From Ignavibacteriales bacterium (GTDB lineage Bacteria; Bacteroidota; Ignavibacteria; UBA10030): a stretch of 64,000 bases of DNA. The stretch covers positions 62,001 through 126,000 of the forward strand of contig JAPLFQ010000020.1 in NCBI GenBank assembly GCA_026390595.1, written 5' to 3'. The position numbers were made by a program, and so were the translations under genes. Of this stretch, positions 42,048 to 50,911 are shown one piece after another. Every line of letters begins with the position of its first letter. Within the stretch, counting starts at the first letter, position 1. Below the pieces are notes generated by a model, which saw nothing but the letters and a program-made list of their open reading frames with translations, had not been told where the DNA came from and searched no databases.

Positions 42048-43415
42048 CTACTCCCGCTTATCATCGACCGAGGAAGCAGAAACAGTCTTTCCCGGCCTGT
42101 GTGAGAGCTTCCGCAGAAGAAGAAAGACGGGATAGCCGGCGAGGAGAATGCATCCACCAATCAGGAGCGATTCCGGCTGCGTTGCGATGATGTTACCTGT
42201 GATAAAAAGCAGGAAGAGGACAAAGAACCCCGGCAGGAAGGGATAGAATGGGACCTTATATGCTGCGCCATTTGGAGACGTGATGCCGCGGCGCCGGAGC
42301 ACGAAGATCGTTGAAGCGACCAGGGCATTGTTCAACGTATCGAAAATCATCACGTAGTTCACCAGCCGCTCGAAGGTTCCCAGAAACACGATGGAGACAA
42401 GAATCGTCCCGCCGAAAAACAGGAGCGTAAATTCCTGGGTCTGGGTCCTCGGATTCACCTTCATAAAAATCGGAGGAAGGGCGCCATCCTGCGCCATTGC
42501 GTAGTAGGATCGTGGAATCTGCATCAAGGTCACATTGACAAACCCGAGTGCCGACAGGAAGATCGCAATGGAGACCAGAAGATACGCCGACTGGCCGAAG
42601 CAGACCCTGGCCACCTCTGCGGCAACAAGCTTCGCTCCCGCAACTCCCTGTATTCCAAGGACACTGACATACGCCAGATTGATCAGAAGGTATAATCCGA
42701 TGATGATCGCGATACCGAAAAAAATGGCCCGCGGCATGTTCCGTTCGGGCTGCTTGATATCCCCGCCAAAGTTCAACGTACACTGATACCCACCGTAGGT
42801 GTAAAAGACAGAAATCAATCCGATCCCCAGTGCCATCCAAAACGGTTCGTGCGTCAGGGTTTGGACAGGCTCAGGGGGCTTCGTTCCGGCGAACGAGAAG
42901 GCGACGAATCCGAGCATAAGAATCATGCCGATCTTGACCACGGTCAGTATGTTCTGCGCCCATGCACCCGTCTTGATGCCGATGTAGTTGATGAGGAGCA
43001 GGAAAAGCACCAGTCCGGCCGCCGTCCATTGCGTCACAACAGGAGTACGCCAGCTCTCGGGAAAGATAATCGGAATGAGGTATTCAGCTCCGATGAGAGC
43101 GACGCCTGCCCCTCCTGCACCATTGACGATTGTGACGTTCGACCAATTGAGCATGAATGCAACAGACGGGTGGTAGCTCTCAGCGACCACCTTGTAGAAA
43201 GCCCCCGGCTTTGGAAACCTTGAGCCGATCTCGGCAAACGTCAGGGCACCGAGCAAGCTAATGAAGCCGCCCAGTATCCAGGCAGTGAAGAAAATGAAGG
43301 TCGTGCCGGAGGAAGAAGCGACCATCGCCGGCGTACGGAAAATCCCAATCCCGATCACCAGGCTGACAACAATCATCGTGGCGTCAAATGTCGAGAGCTT
43401 CGCTTTGATACTCAT
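42048..43415 (-). CDS. APC-family amino acid/polyamine permease, LAT-like
   Basis: A 455-residue transporter with 12 predicted membrane helices. The first shows DATMIVVSLVIGIGIFRTP, the unwound substrate-binding helix of the APC/LAT family, and RFPKPGAFYKVVAESY follows. ATG 43415 has GGAG eight bases upstream; a longer frame adds 31 hydrophilic residues. It is the last gene of the rhamnose operon, although this family moves amino acids, not sugars; either it imports something that comes with rhamnosides or its place is accidental. Substrate not predicted. Confidence 0.88.
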   Translation of the reverse strand: MSIKAKLSTFDATMIVVSLVIGIGIFRTPAMVASSSGTTFIFFTAWILGGFISLLGALTFAEIGSRFPKPGAFYKVVAESYHPSVAFMLNWSNVTIVNGAGGAGVALIGAEYLIPIIFPESWRTPVVTQWTAAGLVLFLLLINYIGIKTGAWAQNILTVVKIGMILMLGFVAFSFAGTKPPEPVQTLTHEPFWMALGIGLISVFYTYGGYQCTLNFGGDIKQPERNMPRAIFFGIAIIIGLYLLINLAYVSVLGIQGVAGAKLVAAEVARVCFGQSAYLLVSIAIFLSALGFVNVTLMQIPRSYYAMAQDGALPPIFMKVNPRTQTQEFTLLFFGGTILVSIVFLGTFERLVNYVMIFDTLNNALVASTIFVLRRRGITSPNGAAYKVPFYPFLPGFFVLFLLFITGNIIATQPESLLIGGCILLAGYPVFLLLRKLSHRPGKTVSASSVDDKRE

Positions 43416-43486
43416 CGGGATGACTCCGTAGTTCGAAATGATACGCCAATACCGCGCGGGGGGTGCACAACCGCGGCAGTTCTTAC

Positions 43487-46228
43487 TCATTGAGGTGATG
43501 ATACCCACTCCACTCGCACGTGGAACTCTCCACTTCCCACCTCAAACACAATGTGCTTCTCTCTCGTTTCGAGGAAACGAATATTGTCATCGCGTGTCAG
43601 GGTCGGCCTTCCTGCCTGCCACAGGACTTTCGAATCTTCCGCAATTTGCTGCATCTCCCACATCAAGGGAACATGAAGTTCTCCGATCGAACCAACCGGG
43701 ACCTTGACGTCCAGTAAGAAACTCGACTCAGTCCTCTGCCACGAGATTGCCGCATTTCCGAGGACGGTTCTTACCGAAGCATGGGCGTGATCCAACCCTT
43801 CGAAAACGCGGGGCATGAAACGGATTCGATTCCATCCCGCCCCAAGGCATGAAAGGCCCGCGATGACCCGGTAGAACCAGGCGTCCACGCTTCCGAACAT
43901 GATATGGTTATGAGAGTTCATGCCTCCGCCCGTGATCATCTCCCATCGTTCCCACAACGTCGTCGCCCCTTCTTCGACCATATATCCCCATCCGGGATAT
44001 GTCCTCTGAGTCGCGACTTTGTATGCGACATCACCATATCCGTTGTCCGTCAGCACGTCGAGCACATATCGCGTCCCCAGGATCCCCGTATCGAGATGAT
44101 AATCCTGGTCTGAAACGACACTGTGCAGGAGCCGCTCGAGAACCCGGGATCGGTCCTCCCGAGGAACCATATCAAGGTAAAGAGGAAGCGTGTTCGATGT
44201 TTGTCCCGGACTCCGATCCACAGGGGCAAATCTGTTGACCTCGTACTCTCCATCCTTCAGGAAATGATCATTGAAGGCATCCTTGATTTGAAGCGACAAT
44301 TCCTCCAATTCCCGAAGATCGTTTTCACGGCGCAGCACCGCGGCCATCCTTGAAAGCATCAGGGTGTCGTGATAATAATACCATGTTGCGGTCAGCTCAA
44401 CAGGAGTCCTCTTCGGAGCGATGCTTCCTGGCGGGCACCAATCGCCATATTTCCCCAATTTCTTGATGATGTGATTGTCGCAGTTCGCCCGCAGGAATTC
44501 GATGTATCTTTTCATGGAATCGAAATGTCGTGCAAGCACGCCTGTGTCACCATAGAACTGATACATGAACCATGCAATTGTGATGTAAGCCGAACCCCAT
44601 GCAGGATCTGCCGGATAGAGGCGGCCGAGATAGTAGGGGGGCACGACATCCGGAAGACTCCCATCCTGCCTTTGAGCACATTCGATGTCTTTCAGAAACT
44701 TGGCATAGAATGCGGCCATATCGAAATTGAACATCGATTCTTCTGCAACCAGGTGCGCATCTCCCAACCAACCCTGCCGTTCATCGCGTTGCGTGCAGTC
44801 TGTCGGTATGCTCATCAGGTTCGCACTCTGGCCCCGGACAATATTCTCATGGATCCGGTTCACCAGGTTGTTCGAGCAGGCGAACTCTCCGACGGGTTCC
44901 ACATCTGAATGGACCACACAGCCTTCGATCTGCAGGATCAAAGGCATCGCGGGAAAACCGGACACACTGACGTATCGAAACCCGTGATAAGTAAAGCGCG
45001 GTTCATAGGTTTCAACACCCGTTCCACTTAGCACATAGACATCTGTCGCCTCGGCGTTCTGGTTCGGCGACATGTTGAGTCTCCCGTCTTCGTTCAGGAG
45101 TTCGGCGTGATGAAGGGTGATCTCGGTCCCCTGCGTTCCTTGCACCGACAATCGGACCCAGCCCGCGAAGTTCTGACCGAAATCATAAACGTGAATGCCT
45201 TCGGAAACTACATAGTGGCGCTTCGGTTCGAGGCGCTCCACGACACGGATTGGAGGAAGCAATTGTGACGAAGGGTATGGGGCATCAACCTCCACCGCGG
45301 TCTCCCACGAAGAGTCATCGTAGCCGACTTCATCCCACCCCCTCATTTCCAGCCTCGCGTCGTATCGTTCCCCGTAGTACAGTCCGTTTTCCTGCAATGG
45401 TCCGTAGGAGGTCTTCCATGCTGAATCGGTGCAGAGATCCTCTCTCGACCCATCTTCCCAGACGATTGAAACCTGCATCAACGCTTTGGGATGGCCGTAT
45501 CCATAGTTTTTGATATGCCGTCCATTGCCAAGCATAATGCCGACAGCGAAGCTTCCCGACTCGCGGGTTACACCTGAGCCAGCAAGAAGATCGATGAGGT
45601 CATAGGTTGCGTAGAGCGATGCTTTGTTGTAGTCCGTTTGCGCAGGGTCGAGGACGTGATCCCCCACCTTGCGGCCATTGACTCTCAGTTCGTAGTATCC
45701 GAGTCCGCACACAAACGCTGTGGCCCGGACTATTGATTTGGCGAGCTTGAACTCACGACGCAGGTACAGGGTAAACGCATTGACGTAATCGCCCAGCGGT
45801 TCTCCAAGCAGCACGCTCCCCTTTGAACGAAATTCCCTGAAATCCTTCCGGCTGATCCAACGCGCCTTCCAATCTGCCCCACCCAGAATCCCTGTCTCGA
45901 AACTGGCCAGCCTGCTCCACTCGCTTTCGTTCCCCAGCTTGTCCCACCATTGGACGCGCCACCAAACGGGTTGAAAAGACCGCAATGTGATTCCACGATA
46001 ATCGGTCGAGGGTGGGCCGGGAGAAGGCGTCTTTCCGCTATCCCACAGATCGCCTGCACATCGTGCGGCCAACTCGCCTGACGAAGAGACGATGATCCTG
46101 AAGAACGCAGGGGCCTGAGAACGTTCAGGATGCTCGAGGACCCAGGACAACCGCGGGCGTTCAACATCGACGCCCAGCGGGTTGTGCAGATACTCACAGC
46201 GAAGATTTGTCGGGGGCGGGATTCTCAC
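43487..46228 (-). CDS. Alpha-L-rhamnosidase (GH78)
   Basis: A 913-residue glycoside hydrolase that releases terminal L-rhamnose from glycosides or polysaccharides. The order of domains is N-terminal fibronectin-like and carbohydrate-binding-type beta domains (with LRCEYLHNPLGVD and WWRVQWWDKLGNES), an (alpha/alpha)6 barrel containing IPTDCTQRDERQGWLGDAH, the family's catalytic segment, and GGGMNSHNHIMFGSVDAWFY, then a C-terminal beta domain. No signal peptide is visible, so it acts in the cytoplasm on imported oligosaccharides. GTG 46228 has GGA nine bases before it; an ATG at 46276 is possible but lacks a ribosome-binding site. It lies in one strand with rhaA and rhaB. Confidence 0.92.
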   Translation of the reverse strand: MRIPPPTNLRCEYLHNPLGVDVERPRLSWVLEHPERSQAPAFFRIIVSSSGELAARCAGDLWDSGKTPSPGPPSTDYRGITLRSFQPVWWRVQWWDKLGNESEWSRLASFETGILGGADWKARWISRKDFREFRSKGSVLLGEPLGDYVNAFTLYLRREFKLAKSIVRATAFVCGLGYYELRVNGRKVGDHVLDPAQTDYNKASLYATYDLIDLLAGSGVTRESGSFAVGIMLGNGRHIKNYGYGHPKALMQVSIVWEDGSREDLCTDSAWKTSYGPLQENGLYYGERYDARLEMRGWDEVGYDDSSWETAVEVDAPYPSSQLLPPIRVVERLEPKRHYVVSEGIHVYDFGQNFAGWVRLSVQGTQGTEITLHHAELLNEDGRLNMSPNQNAEATDVYVLSGTGVETYEPRFTYHGFRYVSVSGFPAMPLILQIEGCVVHSDVEPVGEFACSNNLVNRIHENIVRGQSANLMSIPTDCTQRDERQGWLGDAHLVAEESMFNFDMAAFYAKFLKDIECAQRQDGSLPDVVPPYYLGRLYPADPAWGSAYITIAWFMYQFYGDTGVLARHFDSMKRYIEFLRANCDNHIIKKLGKYGDWCPPGSIAPKRTPVELTATWYYYHDTLMLSRMAAVLRRENDLRELEELSLQIKDAFNDHFLKDGEYEVNRFAPVDRSPGQTSNTLPLYLDMVPREDRSRVLERLLHSVVSDQDYHLDTGILGTRYVLDVLTDNGYGDVAYKVATQRTYPGWGYMVEEGATTLWERWEMITGGGMNSHNHIMFGSVDAWFYRVIAGLSCLGAGWNRIRFMPRVFEGLDHAHASVRTVLGNAAISWQRTESSFLLDVKVPVGSIGELHVPLMWEMQQIAEDSKVLWQAGRPTLTRDDNIRFLETREKHIVFEVGSGEFHVRVEWVSSPQ

Positions 46229-46314
46229 GCTACAGGTTCCAATGAGAACAGACGGCGATGACTCTGCGGGGCACATCTGGACATCGCTTCGAGCAGCGTC
46301 GCGAGCTCTTCATT

Positions 46315-47364
46315 CTAGAGCCGTTCGTGCTCGTGAATGGTCTCATACATCGCAACGATATTCTCAGTCGGCGTGATGGGCTGCAAGTTGTGGCAGGGGG
46401 CACATATCCACCGCGCCCCGGCAAAGATCCGGAGATTCTCCAGTACCTCTGCACGAACTTCCCCGACAGTGCCAAACGGAAGCGTCTGCTGGTTATCCAT
46501 CGCTCCATGGAATATTATCTTGTCTCCGAAGTCACGGACCAATCCTTCCCTTTCCATTGTCGGGCACCGCCACTGGATCGGATTGAGGAGCTCGATGCCA
46601 GTGACGCTGATGAGATCGGGGATAACGGACTTCACATCACCGTCGGTATGGTAGAAGACACGGATTCCATAGCTGCGGGCCAAGTCGGCCATTTTCTTCT
46701 GGTTCGGGAGAATGTATTTCCGGATGTCGTCGAGACTCATGAGAAGACCACGCTGCCCGCCGAGATCTTCGGCCAGGTAAGCGATATCGATGATCCCTTT
46801 ACCGATCTCAAACGCCCTCTGGTTCAGCTCATAATAATACTGGAAGATGTGATCGAGCGCCGCTTCGAGAACTTCCGGGTATTCCAGGAAGTCCATCAGC
46901 CCTTGCTCCAGCCCCCTCATGGCACAATAGAGAAGAAACGGCTCATACTCGCCACACCGCACAAAACGATGCCGTGGGACGCTGCGGATCATCTGGCTGA
47001 ACATATCGAAATCGTGGTCAGCTGCGCGTGGCCACTTGTACGCGTGGATCTCCTCCACTGTCGTGACACCGGCGAGCGGATGAGTATCGAACTCTTCGTA
47101 TGAACCCGCCCCGTAGTCCATCGTTCGCCTGCGAAGCCCCCAGATATCCGCTTCCCGGTCGTCGGGATGATGCAACGAAGTGCGGGGCGGCTCGACGCGC
47201 GTCACGCCGTCGATATTCAATTTGTTGTAGACTCCCTCGAGATCGCTGCACCGCAGTTCCCTCTTGAGTCGTTCCGTCACCTCGTCGGTTGCCCAGTAGT
47301 CGGTCGGCACACGATCGGGTTTCTCGCCGGCGAAGATCGCCAGCCATCGTTCACGTGGTGTCAT
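46315..47364 (-). CDS. Uroporphyrinogen decarboxylase-like protein (UroD/MtaA family)
   Basis: A 349-residue TIM-barrel protein of the UroD superfamily. It starts MTPRERWLAIFAGEKPDRVPTDYW, a form typical of the methyltransferase-like branch rather than true HemE, and shows HTDGDVKSVIPDLI, the position of the metal-binding His, and CAPCHNLQPITPTENI near the end. HemE's substrate-binding N-terminal RQAGRY is absent. Members of this branch (MtaA, CmuA, sugar-cluster relatives) transfer methyl groups to or from corrinoid or coenzyme carriers. GGGAG precedes the ATG. It is 11 bases before rhaA's end and so part of the rhamnose operon, where its job is unknown. Confidence 0.8.
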   Translation of the reverse strand: MTPRERWLAIFAGEKPDRVPTDYWATDEVTERLKRELRCSDLEGVYNKLNIDGVTRVEPPRTSLHHPDDREADIWGLRRRTMDYGAGSYEEFDTHPLAGVTTVEEIHAYKWPRAADHDFDMFSQMIRSVPRHRFVRCGEYEPFLLYCAMRGLEQGLMDFLEYPEVLEAALDHIFQYYYELNQRAFEIGKGIIDIAYLAEDLGGQRGLLMSLDDIRKYILPNQKKMADLARSYGIRVFYHTDGDVKSVIPDLISVTGIELLNPIQWRCPTMEREGLVRDFGDKIIFHGAMDNQQTLPFGTVGEVRAEVLENLRIFAGARWICAPCHNLQPITPTENIVAMYETIHEHERL

Positions 47365-47374
47365 GGTTGCTCCC

Positions 47375-48646
47375 TCAGGCCCGTTTGCTGAGAACGGTGT
47401 GCTCGTAACGGTGGACTTCAGCGATCCACTCCTCCCCTGTCAGAACGCCCGCGTTCAAACAGTAATAGTCCCACACCGCTCCGAGAGGCAGGACGCGCGT
47501 CTCTTCGAGCAGTGCTAATCGACCAAAGTTATCCCCCTTCTGTTCAAATGCACGGAGTTTCTCCCGGGGTTCCAGCAAAGCAGCGAGAATCGCTTTGAGA
47601 GTCGACCGGGTTCCGATGACCCAGGCTCCGATTCTGTTCAGGCTGCCATCGAAGAAATCGAGCGCGATGTTCACCCTGTTCAGGGCATTTGACCGGACGA
47701 TCTCCTCGGCGAGACTGCGGACATCGTCGTTCAAAATAACGACGTGGTCGCTGTCCCATCGAACACCTCGGCTCACGTGGAGAAGCAGCTCGTCAAAGAA
47801 CTGAAGCATCGATGAGATCTTGTCTGCGACAGATTCCGTCGGATGGAAATGCCCCATGTCGATGCACACCATCTTCTTCCGCGTTAGTGCGTATCCCATG
47901 TAGAACTCGTGTGACCCGACGACAAACGCTTCACTCCCGATGCCAAACAGCTTGCTTTCGACCGCATCCTTCATTTCACTTGATGGATACGATGTGGCGA
48001 AGACTTTGTCGAGCGAATCCAAGAGAAACGCCCGGTATGCAAAGCGATCAACCGGATGGTCCTTGCTCCCGTCAGGAATCCAGAGATTATGGATGCACGG
48101 GCTCTGGAGAGCACGCCCCATCACTGCGCTGATTTCACGACACCGCTTCGCATGTTCGATCCAGAAATCGCGGATTCCCTTATTCGGGTGACTCAAAGTG
48201 AAACCGTCATCCGACTTCGGGTGTGAAAAACATGTGGCGTTGAAATCTAGCTTGATCCCCTGCTGTTTTGCCCAGTCAATCCATCCTGCAAAATGCGCTG
48301 GCGCGATCTGGTCTCTGTCGACGAGCTTTCCCTGAAACTCCCCGTAGATCGCGTGAAGGTTCAGACGATGCCTGCCAGGTATAAGGCTGTACGCCTCCTT
48401 GAGGTCAGCCCGCAATTCCTCGACTGAGCGAGCCTTGCCAGGATAATTGCCCGTGACCTGGATTCCCCCTCCCGAGAGAGAAGCGGAGGGCTTTTCAAAT
48501 CCGCCGACATCATCCCCCTGCCAGCAATGGAGCGACAGCGAGATCTTCGAAAGGGTTTTCATGACTTCTTCGGTATCGACGCCCAGCGCCGCATAACGCT
48601 CCCGGGCCAGGTCATATGACTTGCGGATGCTACTTTCGTTCGACAT
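47375..48646 (-). CDS. rhaA: L-rhamnose isomerase
   Basis: A 423-residue isomerase that turns L-rhamnose into L-rhamnulose, close to E. coli RhaA (419 residues). It contains SLSLHCWQGDDVGGFE, LDFNATCFSHPKSDDGFTLS, the metal-site region CIDMGHFHPTESVADKIS and HVSRGVRWDSDHVVILND, all conserved in RhaA. ATG 48646 follows GAGGGAC by seven bases. It is followed by a UroD-like gene and preceded by rhamnulokinase, so the first two steps of rhamnose breakdown are adjacent. No rhamnulose-1-phosphate aldolase is in the window. Confidence 0.95.
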   Translation of the reverse strand: MSNESSIRKSYDLARERYAALGVDTEEVMKTLSKISLSLHCWQGDDVGGFEKPSASLSGGGIQVTGNYPGKARSVEELRADLKEAYSLIPGRHRLNLHAIYGEFQGKLVDRDQIAPAHFAGWIDWAKQQGIKLDFNATCFSHPKSDDGFTLSHPNKGIRDFWIEHAKRCREISAVMGRALQSPCIHNLWIPDGSKDHPVDRFAYRAFLLDSLDKVFATSYPSSEMKDAVESKLFGIGSEAFVVGSHEFYMGYALTRKKMVCIDMGHFHPTESVADKISSMLQFFDELLLHVSRGVRWDSDHVVILNDDVRSLAEEIVRSNALNRVNIALDFFDGSLNRIGAWVIGTRSTLKAILAALLEPREKLRAFEQKGDNFGRLALLEETRVLPLGAVWDYYCLNAGVLTGEEWIAEVHRYEHTVLSKRA

Positions 48647-48669
48647 TCTTATTGTCCCTCGACATGGTC

Positions 48670-50148
48670 TTAGTGACTCGTGGATGAAAGATCCTTGTAC
48701 CGCTCGTACGCCTGTTGCCAAATCCCGGTTTCTTTCGGCTCGTATGCGACCGGTTCAAATGAATGCCGCACGATGCTTCGTATCTCTTTCAGGGATCCGA
48801 CGCAACCAGCCGCGAGCGCCTGAACCATGATATTCCCGATTGCTGTGGCCTCGACGGGTCCTGCAATAATGGTAGCACCGGTCGCATTCGCGGCGTATTG
48901 ACACAGAAGGCTGTTCTTCGCTCCCCCGCCGATGATATGGATCCGCTTGATTCTCTGCCCTGTCAGTCTCTGAATCTGGTCAAGCGTGGCTCGATATTTC
49001 AAGGCGAGACTCTCCAGAATACTGCGCGCATAATCGGCATGCGTGGCGGGGAGCGGCTGGCTGGTCTTCTGGCAGAACTGCCGGATTGCGCCGGGCATAC
49101 TCACAGGGTTGAAGAATTCCGGGTAATCCGGATCCACCAGGGATCGGAAGGGAGCCGCCTGCATTGCTAGTTTCACCATTTCTTCGTAGTCATACTGCAC
49201 CTCTGACGACCATTCCTTCCGGCATTGCTGGAGAAGCCAGAGTCCCATGATGTTCTTCAGGAACCGGAATGTCCCGCCGACACCCCCTTCGTTCGTAAAA
49301 TTCGAAGCGTGAGCTTCGTCTGTGATAACCGGGCGAGGAATCTCAACCCCCATCAACGACCAGGTCCCCGAACTGATGTACGCCCATTCTGTTCCCTCCG
49401 CCGGGATCGCTGCGATGGCGGACCCGGTGTCATGTGAAGCAACAGCAGTGACCGGAATCTCCCCGAGCCACACGTCCTCCGCGACCGGTGCACGCAACTG
49501 ACCGAGATTTGTACCTGGTTGTAGGATTTCCTGCATGATAGATATTGGGACCTGCAAAGCAGAGAAGAGTTCGGGCTCCCAGTTCCCGGTCCGGGGATTA
49601 AGCAATTGGGAAGTCGTGGCGAAGGTGAATTCGGTTCTTGTCTCTCCTGTGAGGAGATAGTTGAGAATGTCCGGCATGAAGAGAAGTCTGGCTGCTTTCT
49701 CGACAATATGAGGGCTCTGCTGCGCAGCGGCGAACAGCTGGAACAACGTGTTGAGTTGCATGAATTGAATGCCGGTCAATTCATAGATTCGTCGGCGGGG
49801 CACCCGTTCGAAGAACTTCTCCATCATCCCGTTCGTCCGATGATCCCTATAGGTATACGGGAGTTCGAGAAACGCACCATCTTGTCCAAGCAGGCCATAA
49901 TCAACACCCCATGTGTCGACGCCGATACTTTTTGGTTTGGCCCCAAGGCCGGAACAAGCGCGTAATCCTTCCTTCAGGTTGCCGAACAGACCATCAATGT
50001 CCCAATGAAGATGCCCTCCGATCGGCTTCATCTCATTGGGAAATCTGGTAATCTGCTGAATGGCGAGCCGGTTCTCCTCCAGTGTGCCGAGAATCGTCCT
50101 GCCTGATTCCGCCCCGATATCAAAAGCAACAAACGAGTGTCTATCCAT
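48670..50148 (-). CDS. rhaB: Rhamnulokinase
   Basis: A 492-residue FGGY-family sugar kinase that phosphorylates L-rhamnulose. Motifs: FVAFDIGAESGRTILGTL at the N-terminus (phosphate-binding, with the family's GAESGR), SIGVDTWGVDYGLLGQDG, ASHDTGSAIAAIPAEG with YISSGTWSLMGVE, and the C-terminal HIIGGGAKNSLLCQYAANATG. ATG 50148 is taken; an in-frame TTG nine bases upstream is possible. It lies 23 bases before rhaA. Complete and typical in length. Confidence 0.94.
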   Translation of the reverse strand: MDRHSFVAFDIGAESGRTILGTLEENRLAIQQITRFPNEMKPIGGHLHWDIDGLFGNLKEGLRACSGLGAKPKSIGVDTWGVDYGLLGQDGAFLELPYTYRDHRTNGMMEKFFERVPRRRIYELTGIQFMQLNTLFQLFAAAQQSPHIVEKAARLLFMPDILNYLLTGETRTEFTFATTSQLLNPRTGNWEPELFSALQVPISIMQEILQPGTNLGQLRAPVAEDVWLGEIPVTAVASHDTGSAIAAIPAEGTEWAYISSGTWSLMGVEIPRPVITDEAHASNFTNEGGVGGTFRFLKNIMGLWLLQQCRKEWSSEVQYDYEEMVKLAMQAAPFRSLVDPDYPEFFNPVSMPGAIRQFCQKTSQPLPATHADYARSILESLALKYRATLDQIQRLTGQRIKRIHIIGGGAKNSLLCQYAANATGATIIAGPVEATAIGNIMVQALAAGCVGSLKEIRSIVRHSFEPVAYEPKETGIWQQAYERYKDLSSTSH

Positions 50149-50174
50149 GTCTGTCAATGCTCACATTCAACCGT

Positions 50175-50810
50175 TTACGATTCTGTCATGTACAATCCAC
50201 CGCTCGTCGTCATCCAATCTGCTATTCGAGCAGTCGCTCCCGTCACGTCGTTATCCGACACGTCCAGAACGAGGTGCGGAAGCATTGATCGCTCGACGAG
50301 GTCCCTCATCCTCTCCTGCTCACGGATGAAAACATCAAGGTTGTCGTACTCGGATGGATTGCCGGAAACCTCCATCCGTTCCTCCCGCGCAGCGGCAAAA
50401 GACTCTGGCTGACGAAAGCAGAACACATGCCGGAACCCAAGCGGTAACAGTCTCTCCTCGAGCCATCGAAAATCGTACCTGCGACCGTTCGCTGCCAACT
50501 GATACACTTGCGTGGAAAGGTGAAATCGGTCGACGATCCATGAATAGTACCGCAAGAGCTCGAACAGACGCAGCCATGTCCGGTATGCCTCCATCGCCAG
50601 TTCCTCTTCCCGGGGCTCAAAATTGATGAGTCCTCTCCCCCACGGGAAATTTGTGAAGGCGCACCACTCCGACGAAATCAACGGCGAGTGGTAGCGATAT
50701 TTGCGGGGACCGACAATTCTCGGGTGTTCGTTGAGCGCAAACGCGATCTCCGTTTTGAGCGTCAGACGTGTCCCCTCGAGTATGATCTTCGGACAGAGCT
50801 TTGTGGACAT
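50175..50810 (-). CDS. Thymidylate-kinase-like P-loop protein
   Basis: A 211-residue P-loop protein. IILEGTRLTLKTEIAFAL matches a Walker A (G-x6-K-T), and WIVDRFHLSTQVYQLA matches the DR-x2-S-x3-YQ signature of thymidylate/deoxynucleoside kinases. The typical lid arginines are present around REERME. The true substrate is unlikely to be dTMP, as the protein belongs to a catabolic operon: it stands between a UroD-like gene and rhaB on the same strand. It may phosphorylate a sugar, nucleoside or small alcohol. I know of no characterised homologue. Confidence 0.65.
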   Translation of the reverse strand: MSTKLCPKIILEGTRLTLKTEIAFALNEHPRIVGPRKYRYHSPLISSEWCAFTNFPWGRGLINFEPREEELAMEAYRTWLRLFELLRYYSWIVDRFHLSTQVYQLAANGRRYDFRWLEERLLPLGFRHVFCFRQPESFAAAREERMEVSGNPSEYDNLDVFIREQERMRDLVERSMLPHLVLDVSDNDVTGATARIADWMTTSGGLYMTES

Positions 50811-50911
50811 TGGAGGATCCGGTTCGACTCAGTTCAAGCAGTCGGCGATCATGCATGCCACGAGTGGGGATCCGGCCTTCTGACTCGACACGACGGCGTG
50901 CTCGTCAGCAT

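Noticed and set aside
46315-47364. True haem-pathway uroporphyrinogen decarboxylase (HemE)
   Set aside because: The N-terminal RQAGRY motif needed for HemE is absent and no other haem genes are nearby.
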